Origin: Allobosea sp. CS1GBMeth4
Lineage (GTDB): Bacteria > Pseudomonadota > Alphaproteobacteria > Rhizobiales > Beijerinckiaceae
NCBI RefSeq assembly: GCF_900185715.1
Contig: NZ_FYAS01000039.1
Coordinates: 1-36,915, forward strand
Direction of reading: 5' to 3'
Length of the DNA stretch: 36,915 bases
The position numbers and the translations under genes were made by a program. Of the stretch, positions 27,361 to 35,665 are shown piece after piece (within the stretch, counting starts at the first letter, position 1; the number at the start of each line of letters is the position of its first letter). The notes below the pieces were generated by a model. The model saw only the letters and a program-made list of their open reading frames with translations. It ran no database searches and was not told the origin of the DNA.

Positions 27361-28103
27361 TCCTCTTTCCCGCCATCGACCTCAAGGACGGCCGGTGCGT
27401 GCGCCTGAAGCAGGGCGACATGGGCCAGGCCACGGTCTTCAACGACGATCCCGCCGCCCAGGCCGCGACCTTCGAGGCGCAGGGCTTCCGGTGGCTGCAC
27501 GTCGTCGATCTCGACGGCGCCTTCGCCGGCAAGCCGATGAACGCGGCCGCGGTCGAGTCGATCCTGAAACAGGTCACCTTCCCGGTGCAGCTCGGCGGCG
27601 GCATCCGCGACATGAAGACGGTCGAGGGCTGGCTCGCCAAGGGCGTCGCCCGCGTCATCATCGGCACGGCGGCGGTGCGCGATCCCGCTTTCGTGCGCGA
27701 GGCGGCGAAGGCCTTTCCGGGCAAGGTCGCGGTCGGCATCGACGCCCGCGACGGGCTCGTGGCGGTGGAGGGCTGGGCTGAGACCTCGGCCCTGGCCGCG
27801 GACGATCTGGGCCGGCGGTTCGAGGACGCCGGCGTCGCCGCCATCATCTACACCGATATCGCCCGCGACGGCATGCTCCAGGGCATCAACTGGGAGGGCA
27901 CCATCGCGCTGGCGCATGCGCTCACGATCCCGGTGATCGCCTCCGGTGGCCTCGCCTCGATGGCCGATATCGAGCGGCTCGTGGCGCCCGACGCGGCGAT
28001 CCTGGAGGGCGCGATCACCGGCCGCGCCCTCTATGACGGCCGGATCGACCCGGCGGCGGCGCTGGCGCGGTTGGCGAAGTCTGACGCGGCGGTCCGATCG
28101 TGA
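27357..28103 (+). CDS. hisA: ProFAR isomerase HisA (248 aa)
   Basis: Phosphoribosylformimino-AICAR-P isomerase, a (beta/alpha)8 barrel. [20 protein letters not shown] carries the first catalytic Asp, LGGGIRDM and VIIGTAAV form phosphate-binding loops, and [12 protein letters not shown] carries the second Asp. The GTG start at 27357 overlaps the hisH stop. The last residues ([10 protein letters not shown]) are variable. The next gene starts 9 nt later. Confidence 0.97.
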   Translation: MILFPAIDLKDGRCVRLKQGDMGQATVFNDDPAAQAATFEAQGFRWLHVVDLDGAFAGKPMNAAAVESILKQVTFPVQLGGGIRDMKTVEGWLAKGVARVIIGTAAVRDPAFVREAAKAFPGKVAVGIDARDGLVAVEGWAETSALAADDLGRRFEDAGVAAIIYTDIARDGMLQGINWEGTIALAHALTIPVIASGGLASMADIERLVAPDAAILEGAITGRALYDGRIDPAAALARLAKSDAAVRS

Positions 28104-28112
28104 TATGATGAC

Positions 28113-28583
28113 ATGATGAGCGTCTTCGAGGTCCCACCTAAATCGGCCCCGGCCGATCAGCAATACGAACGGGATTTCTATTCCTGGGCCTTGCGTCAGG
28201 CGGCCTTGTTGCGCGCCGGCCGTTTCACCGAGCTCGATATCACCAACATTGCCGAGGAGCTCGAGACCTTGGGGCGCGCGGAGTTCAACTCGCTGGTCAG
28301 CGCCTTGCGCGTGCTGACGCTGCATCTGTTGAAATGGGATCACCAGCCGGAGAAGCGCAGTCGCAGTTGGGTCGTCTCGATCGTGGTGCAGCGCGGCGAG
28401 CTATCCGAACTTCTCGCCGACAACCCCGGCTTGAAGCCGCGGCTCGACGAGGCGACGGAGCGCGCTTACGGCCGGGCACGCCGTGAAGCAGCGGCCGAGA
28501 CGGGCATCGACATCAAGCTCTTTCCCCAGACTTGTCCTTACGATCTCGCGGCGATCACCTCCCGCGAGATCGACTTGCGCTAG
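28113..28583 (+). CDS. DUF29 domain-containing protein (156 aa)
   Basis: YERDFYSWALRQAALLRAGRF, IAEELETLGRAEFNSLVSAL and LTLHLLKWDHQPEKRSRSW are the DUF29 signature. The C-terminus has DLAAITSREIDLR. DUF29 proteins are short, cytosolic, helical and often found near mobile elements or in many copies; function unknown. Its start, 9 nt after hisA, uses one of two adjacent ATGs. The TAG stop is the first triplet of the repeat at 28581-28690. It is not part of the usual his cluster, so it looks inserted. Confidence 0.9.
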   Translation: MMSVFEVPPKSAPADQQYERDFYSWALRQAALLRAGRFTELDITNIAEELETLGRAEFNSLVSALRVLTLHLLKWDHQPEKRSRSWVVSIVVQRGELSELLADNPGLKPRLDEATERAYGRARREAAAETGIDIKLFPQTCPYDLAAITSREIDLR

Positions 28584-28690
28584 AGCATGCCGCGAAAGTG
28601 GCAACGGCTTTTCGCATCGAGCATGCTCTAAACTCTTGTAATCATCACGTTTTCTGCATTTGTACGATTCCGTCCAAATGCAGCGTGATC
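28581..28690. repeat. Double-hairpin repeat, copy B (inverted relative to copy A)
   Basis: Reverse complement of the 9104-9216 unit with modest divergence. TAGAGCATG/CATGCTCTA hairpin at 28581-28630 and the GTCC/GGAC-type hairpin at about 28642-28690, in the opposite order. It supplies the DUF29 stop codon and lies between the convergent DUF29 and carbonic anhydrase genes. Confidence 0.9.
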
Positions 28691-28716
28691 GAGCGTCTGA
28701 GCGGCGGCCGGCTCGC

Positions 28717-29427
28717 TCAGACCAGTTCCACCTTGCCGGTGGCCAGATCGTAGAGGCCGCCGGCGACGGTGAGCTTCTTCTCGGCGACGCGCTGCGACAG
28801 GATCGGCGCCGCCGTCTTCAGCCGCTCGACGTTGAGCTTGACGTTGGCGATGGTCGCCGCTTTCAGCAGGTCGGCCGCCCCCTCCTTCTGCGCCGCCAGC
28901 ACGGCCGGCCTGATCGCGTTGATCAGCGACGGCAGGTGTCCCGGCAGCTGCGTGTTCTCCTTGACCACGTTGATCGTCGAGGAGACGGCGCCGCAATTGG
29001 TGTGGCCGAGCACCAGGATCAGCTGCGAGCCGAGCACCAGCGCCCCGTATTCGAGGCTCGCCAGCCCGTCCTCGTTGACGAAGTTGCCGGCGACGCGGGT
29101 CACGAAGAGCTGGCCCGGGCCTTCGTCGAAGGCGAGCTCGGGCGCGATGCGCGAATCGGCGCAGCTCACGATCGAGGCGAAGGGAGCTTGGGATGTGGCT
29201 CGCGCCGCGCGCCCCGCCGAGAAATCACGCTCGTTCAGATTGCCCGCGGCGTAGCGGGCATTGCCGTCCATCAGCCGCTTCAGCGCCGCCTCGCCGCCGA
29301 TGCCGGCGGATTGCGCCCGCAGAGGCGCGGCAAAGGCGCCGGCCAGCGCCAGGCCGGCGCCGGCCGCGAACAGGGAACGCCGCGAGAACCCGGCCCTGGG
29401 GCCGGCCGTGACACAATATTCGCACAT
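28717..29427 (-). CDS. Beta-carbonic anhydrase with Tat signal peptide (236 aa)
   Basis: Interconverts CO2 and bicarbonate. Residues ~14-40 form a twin-arginine signal (FSRRSLFAAGAGLALAGAFA), with a likely cleavage site after LRAQSA, so the folded enzyme should be exported to the periplasm. Zn ligands C89, H142 and C145 (SCADSR, GHTNCGAVSS) and the D91/R93 dyad are intact. Before the signal the protein starts MCEYCVTAG, an unusual Cys-x2-Cys leader in the cytoplasmic n-region. It is transcribed against the his genes and splits hisA from hisF. Confidence 0.93.
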   Translation of the reverse strand: MCEYCVTAGPRAGFSRRSLFAAGAGLALAGAFAAPLRAQSAGIGGEAALKRLMDGNARYAAGNLNERDFSAGRAARATSQAPFASIVSCADSRIAPELAFDEGPGQLFVTRVAGNFVNEDGLASLEYGALVLGSQLILVLGHTNCGAVSSTINVVKENTQLPGHLPSLINAIRPAVLAAQKEGAADLLKAATIANVKLNVERLKTAAPILSQRVAEKKLTVAGGLYDLATGKVELV

Positions 29428-29764
29428 CTTCGCAATCCCTCAGCACAGGCAGGCTGCGCACCGATGCGACCCGGGATCGGGCGCGGCGCATGCTTCGTCA
29501 GCGGCGCCGATGCTAGGCTGCGCGGCAGCGGCGGATAGTCCAAAACCTGCATCGAAACGCTCTGGCGGAGGACGGTGTTAATGATCGATGAACGCGGTGA
29601 TTTGCAGTCTCGCGGCCGGCACGGGGACGGGGCCGTCGCGCCGCCGCGATCCAGCGCATGCCTCTCGGCGAGGGCGGAGGCCTGCGCCGGATTTCCACTT
29701 TGCCGGAACATGCTCTAGGTTGCGCCGCCTCGCGGCCCCAGGGCCGCTCTCACGACCTCCGCCG
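29428..29764. other. 337-nt gap between carbonic anhydrase and hisF
   Basis: Holds the carbonic anhydrase promoter region and whatever drives hisF; I see no strong promoter pair. A half-copy of the TAGAGCATG-type repeat lies at 29687-29717 (read on the minus strand as TAGAGCATGTTCCGG...). An ORF extends upstream of hisF through this gap, but without a credible start. hisF itself has no clear Shine-Dalgarno site. Confidence 0.5.
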
Positions 29765-30529
29765 ATGACCCTGAAGATCCGCATCATCCCCTGCCTCGAC
29801 GTCAAGGACGGCCGCGTCGTCAAGGGCGTGAAGTTCCTCGATCTCGTCGATGCCGGCGACCCGGTCGAGGCCGCCAAGGCCTATGACGCCGCCGGCGCCG
29901 ACGAGCTCTGCTTCCTCGACATCACCGCGAGCCACGAGGACCGCGGCACCCTGCTCGACGTCGTCACGCGCACGGCCGAGGCCTGCTTCATGCCGCTGAC
30001 CGTCGGCGGCGGCGTGCGCAAGGTCGAGGACATCCGTGCCTTGCTGCTGGCCGGCGCCGACAAGGTCGCGATCAACACCGCGGCGGTGACCAATCGTCCC
30101 TTCGTCAAGGAGGCCGCGGAGAAGTTCGGCGACCAGTGCATCGTCGTCGCCATCGACGCCAAGCAGGTCACGCCGGGCCGCTGGGAGATCTTCACGCATG
30201 GCGGGCGCAACCCCACCGGGCTCGACGCCGTCGCCTTCGCCCGTGAGGTCGTCTCGCTCGGCGCCGGCGAATTGCTGGTGACCTCGATGGATCGCGACGG
30301 CACCAAGTCCGGCTACGACATCGGCCTGACCCGGCGCATCGCCGACGCGGTCTCGGTGCCGGTGATCGCCTCGGGCGGCGTCGGCGATCTCGACGATCTC
30401 GTCGCCGGCGTGCGCGACGGCCATGCCTCGGCCGTGCTCGCCGCCTCGATCTTCCATTTCGGCACCTACAGCATCCCGCAGGCCAAGGCGCACATGGCCG
30501 CCGCCGGGCTGGCGATGCGGCTGGATTGA
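29765..30529 (+). CDS. hisF: Imidazole glycerol phosphate synthase cyclase subunit (254 aa)
   Basis: (Beta/alpha)8 barrel that, with HisH, makes IGP and [25 protein letters not shown] carries the first catalytic Asp, [12 protein letters not shown] the second, and [13 protein letters not shown] and [12 protein letters not shown] the phosphate loops. ATG 29765 begins MTLKIRII, which matches the family. Its TGA overlaps a TTG (TTGA) in frame with hisE. Confidence 0.97.
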   Translation: MTLKIRIIPCLDVKDGRVVKGVKFLDLVDAGDPVEAAKAYDAAGADELCFLDITASHEDRGTLLDVVTRTAEACFMPLTVGGGVRKVEDIRALLLAGADKVAINTAAVTNRPFVKEAAEKFGDQCIVVAIDAKQVTPGRWEIFTHGGRNPTGLDAVAFAREVVSLGAGELLVTSMDRDGTKSGYDIGLTRRIADAVSVPVIASGGVGDLDDLVAGVRDGHASAVLAASIFHFGTYSIPQAKAHMAAAGLAMRLD

Positions 30530-30534
30530 CGGCG

Positions 30535-30855
30535 ATGGGCGCCTTCACCCTCGCCGATCTCGAACGCATCGTCGCCGAGCGCGCCGGCGCCGCGCCGGAG
30601 GAATCCTGGACGGCGAAGCTGCTCGCCGCCGGCCCCGAGCGCGCCGCCAAGAAGCTCGGCGAGGAGGCGGTCGAGGCCGTGATCGCCGCCGTCAAGGGCG
30701 ACAGGGCCGAGCTGATCGCCGAGAGCGCCGATCTGCTCTATCATCTCCTGGTCGTGCTCAGGAGCCGCGATGTTGCATTGCGGGACGTCTTGAGCCAGCT
30801 TGAGGCCCGTACCGCGCGTTCCGGCCTGGCCGAGAAGGCGGCGCGGCCCCGTTAA
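30535..30855 (+). CDS. hisE: Phosphoribosyl-ATP pyrophosphohydrolase (106 aa)
   Basis: Second step of histidine synthesis. The all-alpha NTP pyrophosphatase motif is intact: [30 protein letters not shown] and [13 protein letters not shown] provide the acidic Mg-binding residues. ATG 30535 ([10 protein letters not shown]) is 5 nt after the hisF stop. A TTG at 30526 overlapping that stop would add three residues. The stop TAA abuts a hairpin at 30857. Confidence 0.95.
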   Translation: MGAFTLADLERIVAERAGAAPEESWTAKLLAAGPERAAKKLGEEAVEAVIAAVKGDRAELIAESADLLYHLLVVLRSRDVALRDVLSQLEARTARSGLAEKAARPR

Positions 30856-30856
30856 G

Positions 30857-30900
30857 GCATGTTCCGCGGAAGCGCCCAGACTTCCGCGACGGGAACATGC
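30857..30900. repeat. Palindromic element after hisE
   Basis: GCATGTTCC/GGAACATGC (9 bp) encloses a second stem GCGGAAG/CTTCCGC with a small bulge and an 8-nt loop. It begins 1 nt after the hisE stop. The GGAACATGC arm also occurs in the half-repeat at 29687-29717. It lies 62 nt before the coaA ATG and could dampen read-through. Confidence 0.75.
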
Positions 30901-30962
30901 CCAGCTCTTGGAAAGCCGAGGCAGTCGCGTTGAACCTCGAAGCCTGGAACACGGGGGGGCTC

Positions 30963-31937
30963 ATGGACCAGCGTCCGATCGGGGCGCCCTCCGCCCCCGA
31001 CCTCGTCTCGCCCTATCGCACGTTCACGCGCGACGAGTGGGCGCATCTGCGTGCCGATGCGCCGCTGACGCTGTCGGTCGACGACCTCACCAAGCTGCAG
31101 TCGATAAACGACCCGATCTCGCTCGACGAGATCGTCGCGATCTACCTGCCGCTCTCGCGGCTGCTCTCGCTCTACGTCGCCGCGACGCAGGGGCTGTTCA
31201 AGGCGACGCAGCGCTTCCTCATGGCCGAGGCCGAGGTCAAGGTCCCCTACATCATCGGCGTCGCCGGCTCGGTCGCCGTCGGCAAGTCGACCACGGCGCG
31301 CGTGCTCAAGGCGCTGCTCTCGCGCTGGCCGAACACGCCCAAGGTCGAGCTCGTCACCACGGACGGCTTCCTGCTGCCCAATGCCGAGCTGGAAAGACGG
31401 GGCCTGATGCAGCGCAAGGGCTTCCCGGAGAGCTACGACAGCGCCGCGATCCTGCGCTTCCTGTCGGATGTGAAGGCCGGCAAGCGCGCCGTCAGCGCGC
31501 CAGTCTATTCGCATCTGGTCTACGATGTGGTGCCGGGCGAACAGGTCACGGTCGAGCGGCCGGACATCCTCATCCTCGAGGGGCTCAACGTGCTGCAGGC
31601 CAGCCGCCTGCCCAGGGACGGCACGATCATTCCCTTCGTCTCGGATTTCTTCGACTTCTCGGTCTATCTCGACGCTGACGAGAACGACCTGCACCGCTGG
31701 TACGTCAACCGCTTCATGACGCTGCGCCAGACCGCCTTCCGCGACCCGCGCTCCTTCTTCCGGAAATATGCCGAGATTCCCGAGGACGAGGCCCTGTCGA
31801 TCGCCGAGCAGCTCTGGACCGGCATCAACCTGCCGAATCTGCGCGAGAACATCGTGCCGACACGCCAGCGCGCCAGCCTGATCCTGACCAAGGGCGCGAG
31901 CCATCGCATCCAGCAGGTCGCGCTGCGGCGGCTCTGA
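30963..31937 (+). CDS. coaA: Type I pantothenate kinase (324 aa)
   Basis: First step of coenzyme A synthesis. Walker A is [26 protein letters not shown] follows, and [12 protein letters not shown] and [13 protein letters not shown] are CoaA signatures. ATG 30963 ([12 protein letters not shown]) follows a G-rich stretch and gives normal family length; an ATG at 30897 would add 22 residues and start inside the palindrome. coaA after hisE is a frequent Rhizobiales order. Confidence 0.96.
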   Translation: MDQRPIGAPSAPDLVSPYRTFTRDEWAHLRADAPLTLSVDDLTKLQSINDPISLDEIVAIYLPLSRLLSLYVAATQGLFKATQRFLMAEAEVKVPYIIGVAGSVAVGKSTTARVLKALLSRWPNTPKVELVTTDGFLLPNAELERRGLMQRKGFPESYDSAAILRFLSDVKAGKRAVSAPVYSHLVYDVVPGEQVTVERPDILILEGLNVLQASRLPRDGTIIPFVSDFFDFSVYLDADENDLHRWYVNRFMTLRQTAFRDPRSFFRKYAEIPEDEALSIAEQLWTGINLPNLRENIVPTRQRASLILTKGASHRIQQVALRRL

Positions 31938-31939
31938 CG

Positions 31940-32386
31940 ATGGAGGCTCTGGCCGCGCTCGGCCTGATGGCCGGAGCGGCCTTCGTCGCCGCGACCCTGC
32001 TGCCGGCCCAGTCGGAAGCCGTCTTCGTCGGCTTGCTGGCGGCGGGACGCGTCGACCCGGCGCTGCTCTTCATCGTCGCCTCGCTCGCGAACACCGCCGG
32101 CTCGGTGGTGAACTGGTGGCTCGGCCGGCTGATCGCGACCGGCGGTGTCGAGCGTCTGCCGCCCCGGCTGCGGCCCGACCCCGAGCGCTTCGCCAGGGCG
32201 CAGCGCTGGTTCGCCCGCTTCGGCTGGCCCGCGCTGCTCTTCGCCTGGCTGCCGATCGGCGGCGATCCGTTGACCTTCGTCGCCGGTTCGCTGAACTATC
32301 CGCTCGGTCGCTTCATCCTGCTGGTGCTGGCCGGCAAGGCCGCGCGCTATGCCCTGCTCTGGGCCGGCTGGACGGCTGCGTCATAA
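31940..32386 (+). CDS. YqaA-family (DedA/VTT-like) membrane protein (148 aa)
   Basis: Starts MEALAALGLMAGAAFVAATL, then hydrophobic segments at ~5-35, ~42-62, ~95-112 and ~120-145. SLANTAGSVVNWWLGR and WFARFGWPALLFAWLPIGGD are family features: the Gly-Asp in GGDPLTFVAGSL is conserved. Related DedA/VTT proteins move lipids or ions, but the YqaA role is not settled. It starts 2 nt after coaA and is probably co-transcribed. Confidence 0.88.
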   Translation: MEALAALGLMAGAAFVAATLLPAQSEAVFVGLLAAGRVDPALLFIVASLANTAGSVVNWWLGRLIATGGVERLPPRLRPDPERFARAQRWFARFGWPALLFAWLPIGGDPLTFVAGSLNYPLGRFILLVLAGKAARYALLWAGWTAAS

Positions 32387-32446
32387 GCATTTGCGCCCTT
32401 GCGGCTCTCGGGCTACCAGCAAGTCCCGTTCTATGGAGACCAGATC

Positions 32447-32797
32447 ATGAGCATCAAGCGCATCGCCCCCGGCCCGCGCATGTCCAAGGCCGTCGTGCAC
32501 GGCAACACGGTCTATCTCGCGGGTCAGGTCGCCGACAAGGCGGCGGGCAAGAGCGTCGGCGAGCAGACCAGGGACATCCTCTCGATCATCGACGGGCTCC
32601 TCGCCGAGGCCGGCACCGACAAGTCGAAGCTGCTGATGGTCAATATCTGGCTCGCGGACATGTCGACCTTCGCCGAGATGAACGCGGTCTGGGATTCCTG
32701 GGTCTCGCCGGGCAACACCCCCGGCCGCGCCACGGTCGAAGCCAAGCTCGCCGGTCCGCAATACACCGTCGAGATCGCGGTCATCGCCGCGATCTGA
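32447..32797 (+). CDS. RidA-family protein (116 aa)
   Basis: RidA (YjgF/UK114) fold: MSIKRIAPGPRMSKAVVHGN, VYLAGQVADK, the DILSIIDGLLAEAG helix and the C-terminal GRATVEAKLAGPQYTVEI. The Arg in GRATVE corresponds to the active-site Arg of RidA, but the usual LPxxxxVE motif is AGPQYTVE, as in other Rid subgroups. RidA enzymes hydrolyse reactive enamines/imines; the substrate is unknown. GGAG lies 10 nt upstream of the ATG. Confidence 0.9.
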   Translation: MSIKRIAPGPRMSKAVVHGNTVYLAGQVADKAAGKSVGEQTRDILSIIDGLLAEAGTDKSKLLMVNIWLADMSTFAEMNAVWDSWVSPGNTPGRATVEAKLAGPQYTVEIAVIAAI

Positions 32798-32829
32798 CCG
32801 CAGTCCGACAGAGATGGCGGGATCGCAGC

Positions 32830-34218
32830 GTGAATCCGGAACTCGCCGCCATCCTGGCCCGGGTCTCGCAGCGCGAGGGCGTCCCCCCCGCGCTGCTGCT
32901 CGGCGTGCTCGCCTCGCTGGGTGAGGCTCCCGGCCAGCCCGATTTCACCCGCATCGAGCAATACCTCACGCGCCGGGCGGGTGATTTCCGCGGGCTGCAG
33001 GCGCGGCTCGCCAGACGGTCCGGAGAGGATGCCGGCCGTGACGAGCTGCGGGCGGAAGCGGCGAAGGCGCTGGCCGAGGGCCGGCTCGCCGAGGCCGATC
33101 GTCTCCTCGCCCAGGCCGAGCAGCGCAATCTCGACGGCGCGGCCGCTCCCCGGGCGCTGTCGCGCGAGCGCTTGCTCGCCGCTGCCGCCGGCCGCGCCGA
33201 CCGCGGGGCGGTCGCGATGCTGCACCTCAATCCGCAAGCCTATCGCGATGCCGCGGAGCGCTATGCCGAGGCGGCCCTGATCGCCGAATCGGCCGAGCCG
33301 GGCAGCGGGCGTCCCTATGCGTGGCTCCAGGCCGATGCGCTGGCGCGGCGAGGCGCCGATTTCGCCGACAAGTCCGCTTTCGTCGCCTCGATCGGCCAGC
33401 TTCGGGCCATGCTCGACAAGCTCGGCAATTTCGACCAGACCATCCCCTGGGCCGAAACCCAGCTCAGGCTGGCGCGCTCGCTCACCGGATTGTCGCATCT
33501 CGAGGGCGGCGGCGCCCTGCTTCGGCAGGCGGTCGAGATCTACCGCGCCACCCTGGAAGACCTGACCCGCGCCAAGGCGCCGCGCCTCTGGGCGGCGCTC
33601 CAGACCCGGCTCGGCGAGGCCCTGGCCCGGCTGGGCGAGACGGAGGACGATGCCGGCCTGCTCGAAGAGGGCGTTGCCGCCTTCAGGGCCGGGCTGTCCG
33701 GTCTGACGCAGGCCGACATGCCGAACGAATGGGCGAGGCTGCAATGGGAGCTCGGCAAGGCGCATGTCGCGCTCGGCCTGCGCGCCAGCGGCGTGGCGGC
33801 CTTCGAGGCGGCGGTGAACTGCTTCAAGCTGGTGCTCGCGGGCCGGCCGCGCGAGAGCGTTCCGCTCGACTGGGCCGAGGTGCAGGACCGCATCGGCGCC
33901 GCGCTGGTCGGGCTGGCCGCCTACTACCGCGAGCCCGTCGTCCTGGAGGAGGCGATCCTCGCCTTCGACGCGGCGCTGGAAGTCCGGCGCCGCGAGATGG
34001 TGCCGAGCCTCTGGGCCGAAAGCGCCGCCAACCGCGCCGAAGCCCGTCTGGCGCTGGCCGAGCGCACCCGCGAGGCGGCGGTGGCGGAACAGGCGGCGGC
34101 TGAACTGATCGCGGCGACCGAACAGCTGCGCGGCCTCGGCCTCGCGGCCGAGGCCAGGCGCCGCGAGCCGAAGTTGCGCGAGGCGGCGGCGCTGGTCGGG
34201 GCGTTGCGCAGAGGCTGA
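32830..34218 (+). CDS. TPR-like repeat protein (462 aa, function unknown)
   Basis: From about residue 200 the sequence repeats a ~45-60 residue helical unit: WAxxQ...RLGEALxxLG..., LLEEGVAAFRAGL, then P-x2-WA at the start of the next unit (RLWAALQ, NEWARLQWELG, LDWAEVQDRIG, SLWAESAANRA). These are tetratricopeptide-type repeats, which mediate protein contacts. The N-terminal ~190 residues are Ala/Arg-rich helices. The best start is GTG 32830, 32 nt after the RidA gene; no strong Shine-Dalgarno is seen. The TGA directly abuts the aminotransferase stop (TGATCA). Confidence 0.82.
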   Translation: MNPELAAILARVSQREGVPPALLLGVLASLGEAPGQPDFTRIEQYLTRRAGDFRGLQARLARRSGEDAGRDELRAEAAKALAEGRLAEADRLLAQAEQRNLDGAAAPRALSRERLLAAAAGRADRGAVAMLHLNPQAYRDAAERYAEAALIAESAEPGSGRPYAWLQADALARRGADFADKSAFVASIGQLRAMLDKLGNFDQTIPWAETQLRLARSLTGLSHLEGGGALLRQAVEIYRATLEDLTRAKAPRLWAALQTRLGEALARLGETEDDAGLLEEGVAAFRAGLSGLTQADMPNEWARLQWELGKAHVALGLRASGVAAFEAAVNCFKLVLAGRPRESVPLDWAEVQDRIGAALVGLAAYYREPVVLEEAILAFDAALEVRRREMVPSLWAESAANRAEARLALAERTREAAVAEQAAAELIAATEQLRGLGLAAEARRREPKLREAAALVGALRRG

Positions 34219-35370
34219 TCAGCGCCCGCGAGCCAGGGCGGCGAGCCGCTCCAGCGCCGCATCGAGCGTCGCATCGTGCTTGGCGAAGCAGAAGCGCACC
34301 ACGTTGCGCACCGCTCCCTCGGCATAGAAGGCGCTGACCGGGATCGCGGCGACGCCGTGCTCGCTCACCAGCCGCTGGCAGAAGGCGACGTCGTCCGCCT
34401 CGCCGAGCGGGCCGATATCGACATTGAGGAAATAGGTGCCCGCGCTCGGCAGCACGCTGAAGCCGAGATCGCGCAGGCCCTCGGCGAAGCGGTCGCGCGA
34501 GCGCTGGAAATCGGCGCGCATGCCCTCGAAATAGCCGTCGTCCTTGCCCAGCCCGTAGGCGACGGCCGCCTGCAGGTTCGGCGGCGTGGTGAAGGTGAGG
34601 TACTGATGTGCCTTGGCCAGCACGCGCATCAGCTCGGGCGCCGCCATCACCATTCCGACCTTCCAGCCGGTCAGCGAGAAGATCTTGCCGGCCGAGGAGA
34701 TCTTGACCGTGCGCTCGCGCATGCCCGGCCGGCTCATCAGCGGCAGGTGGCGATGCCCGTCGAAGACGACATGCTCCCAGACGTCGTCGCAGATCGCGAT
34801 CGCGTCGTGCCGCACGCAGAAATCGGCGAGCAGGTCGAGATCGGCGGCGCTGAAATTGGTCGCCGTCGGGTTCAGCGGGTTGTTGAACAGCACGACGCGG
34901 GTCTTCGGCGAGAAGGCCCGCGCCAGCGCCTCCTCGCTGAGCCCGAAGGCGGGCGGCGTCAGCGTCACGAATCTGGGGACGCCGCCGGCGCGCCGCACCA
35001 GCGGCAGATAGGCGTCGTACATCGGCTCGAACAGAACGACCTCGTCGCCGGGCGAGACCGTCGCCATCAGCGCGCCGGCGATCGCCTCGGTCGCGCCGGA
35101 GGTGACCATCACCTCGGTTTCGGGGTCGAGCTCCAGCCCCTGCCAATGGCGAAAATGCGTCGCGGCCGCCTGGCGCAGCGCCGGCAGGCCCATCATCGGC
35201 GGATATTGGTTCCAGCCGCTGACCACCGCCTCCGCCGCCTTGCGGCGCACGTCCTCCGGGCCGGGATCGTCGGGGAAGCCCTGGCCGAGATTGATGGCGC
35301 CGTGCTCGCGCGCGAGCCGCGACATGGTTTCGAAGATCGTCGTCGGAAGGGCGGAAAAGATCGGATTCAT
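34219..35370 (-). CDS. Class I/II PLP-dependent aminotransferase (383 aa)
   Basis: Fold type I aminotransferase resembling kynurenine/methionine aminotransferases (YbdL-like). INLGQGFPDDPGPEDVRRKA at the N-terminus, VTSGATEAIAGALMA, NNPLNPTATN, CDDVWEHVVFDG, and the PLP-lysine in SSAGKIFSLTGWKVG are clear. Substrate is not determinable. It is convergent with the TPR gene, their stop codons touching, and the gene upstream on its strand lies beyond a terminator. Confidence 0.93.
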   Translation of the reverse strand: MNPIFSALPTTIFETMSRLAREHGAINLGQGFPDDPGPEDVRRKAAEAVVSGWNQYPPMMGLPALRQAAATHFRHWQGLELDPETEVMVTSGATEAIAGALMATVSPGDEVVLFEPMYDAYLPLVRRAGGVPRFVTLTPPAFGLSEEALARAFSPKTRVVLFNNPLNPTATNFSAADLDLLADFCVRHDAIAICDDVWEHVVFDGHRHLPLMSRPGMRERTVKISSAGKIFSLTGWKVGMVMAAPELMRVLAKAHQYLTFTTPPNLQAAVAYGLGKDDGYFEGMRADFQRSRDRFAEGLRDLGFSVLPSAGTYFLNVDIGPLGEADDVAFCQRLVSEHGVAAIPVSAFYAEGAVRNVVRFCFAKHDATLDAALERLAALARGR

Positions 35371-35625
35371 CGCGGCTGGCTTGGGCTCGGAGGCGGTGAC
35401 GCCGCCATAGCATGCGCAAGGCCGGCGCGCATCGGCGTCGGCACGGCCGATTTTCCGGCAGATTCTATGGAGTGATGAATATTGACATTCGTCAGCAGTC
35501 AGTATTTTCTAGCGTCAGCCGGTTCACGACAGCGCCTGCGGCTTCTTCGCCCCTTTGGAGCGGCAGGACGCTGGCGTGGATCGGTGAGCTTTTCCGGCAT
35601 TAGGTAGCAAGCTCACCTGGAACCA
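35371..35625. other. Intergenic region upstream of the aminotransferase
   Basis: No clear gene. On the plus strand TTGACA (35482-35487) and TATTTT (35503-35508) resemble a promoter, but the spacing is 15 nt and only a 42-codon ORF (35475-35603, GGAG before ATG) is near, which I do not accept as a gene. Base composition drops toward AT here and marks the start of the island-like right end. Confidence 0.4.
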
Positions 35626-35653
35626 GAAAAGAAGCCCGGCTCTTGGCCGGGCT
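35626..35653 (-). terminator. Intrinsic terminator after the Asp-tailed protein gene
   Basis: On the minus strand AGCCCGGC/GCCGGGCT with a 5-nt loop is followed by TCTTTTC. It begins 12 nt beyond the stop of the gene at 35666-36436 and so ends that single-gene transcript. Confidence 0.8.
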
Positions 35654-35665
35654 CTGTGTTCAAGA

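Noticed and set aside
35475..35603. 42-codon plus-strand ORF after TTGACA
   Set aside because: Promoter spacing is poor, the peptide has no features and composition is like noncoding DNA; kept only as a note in the intergenic entry.
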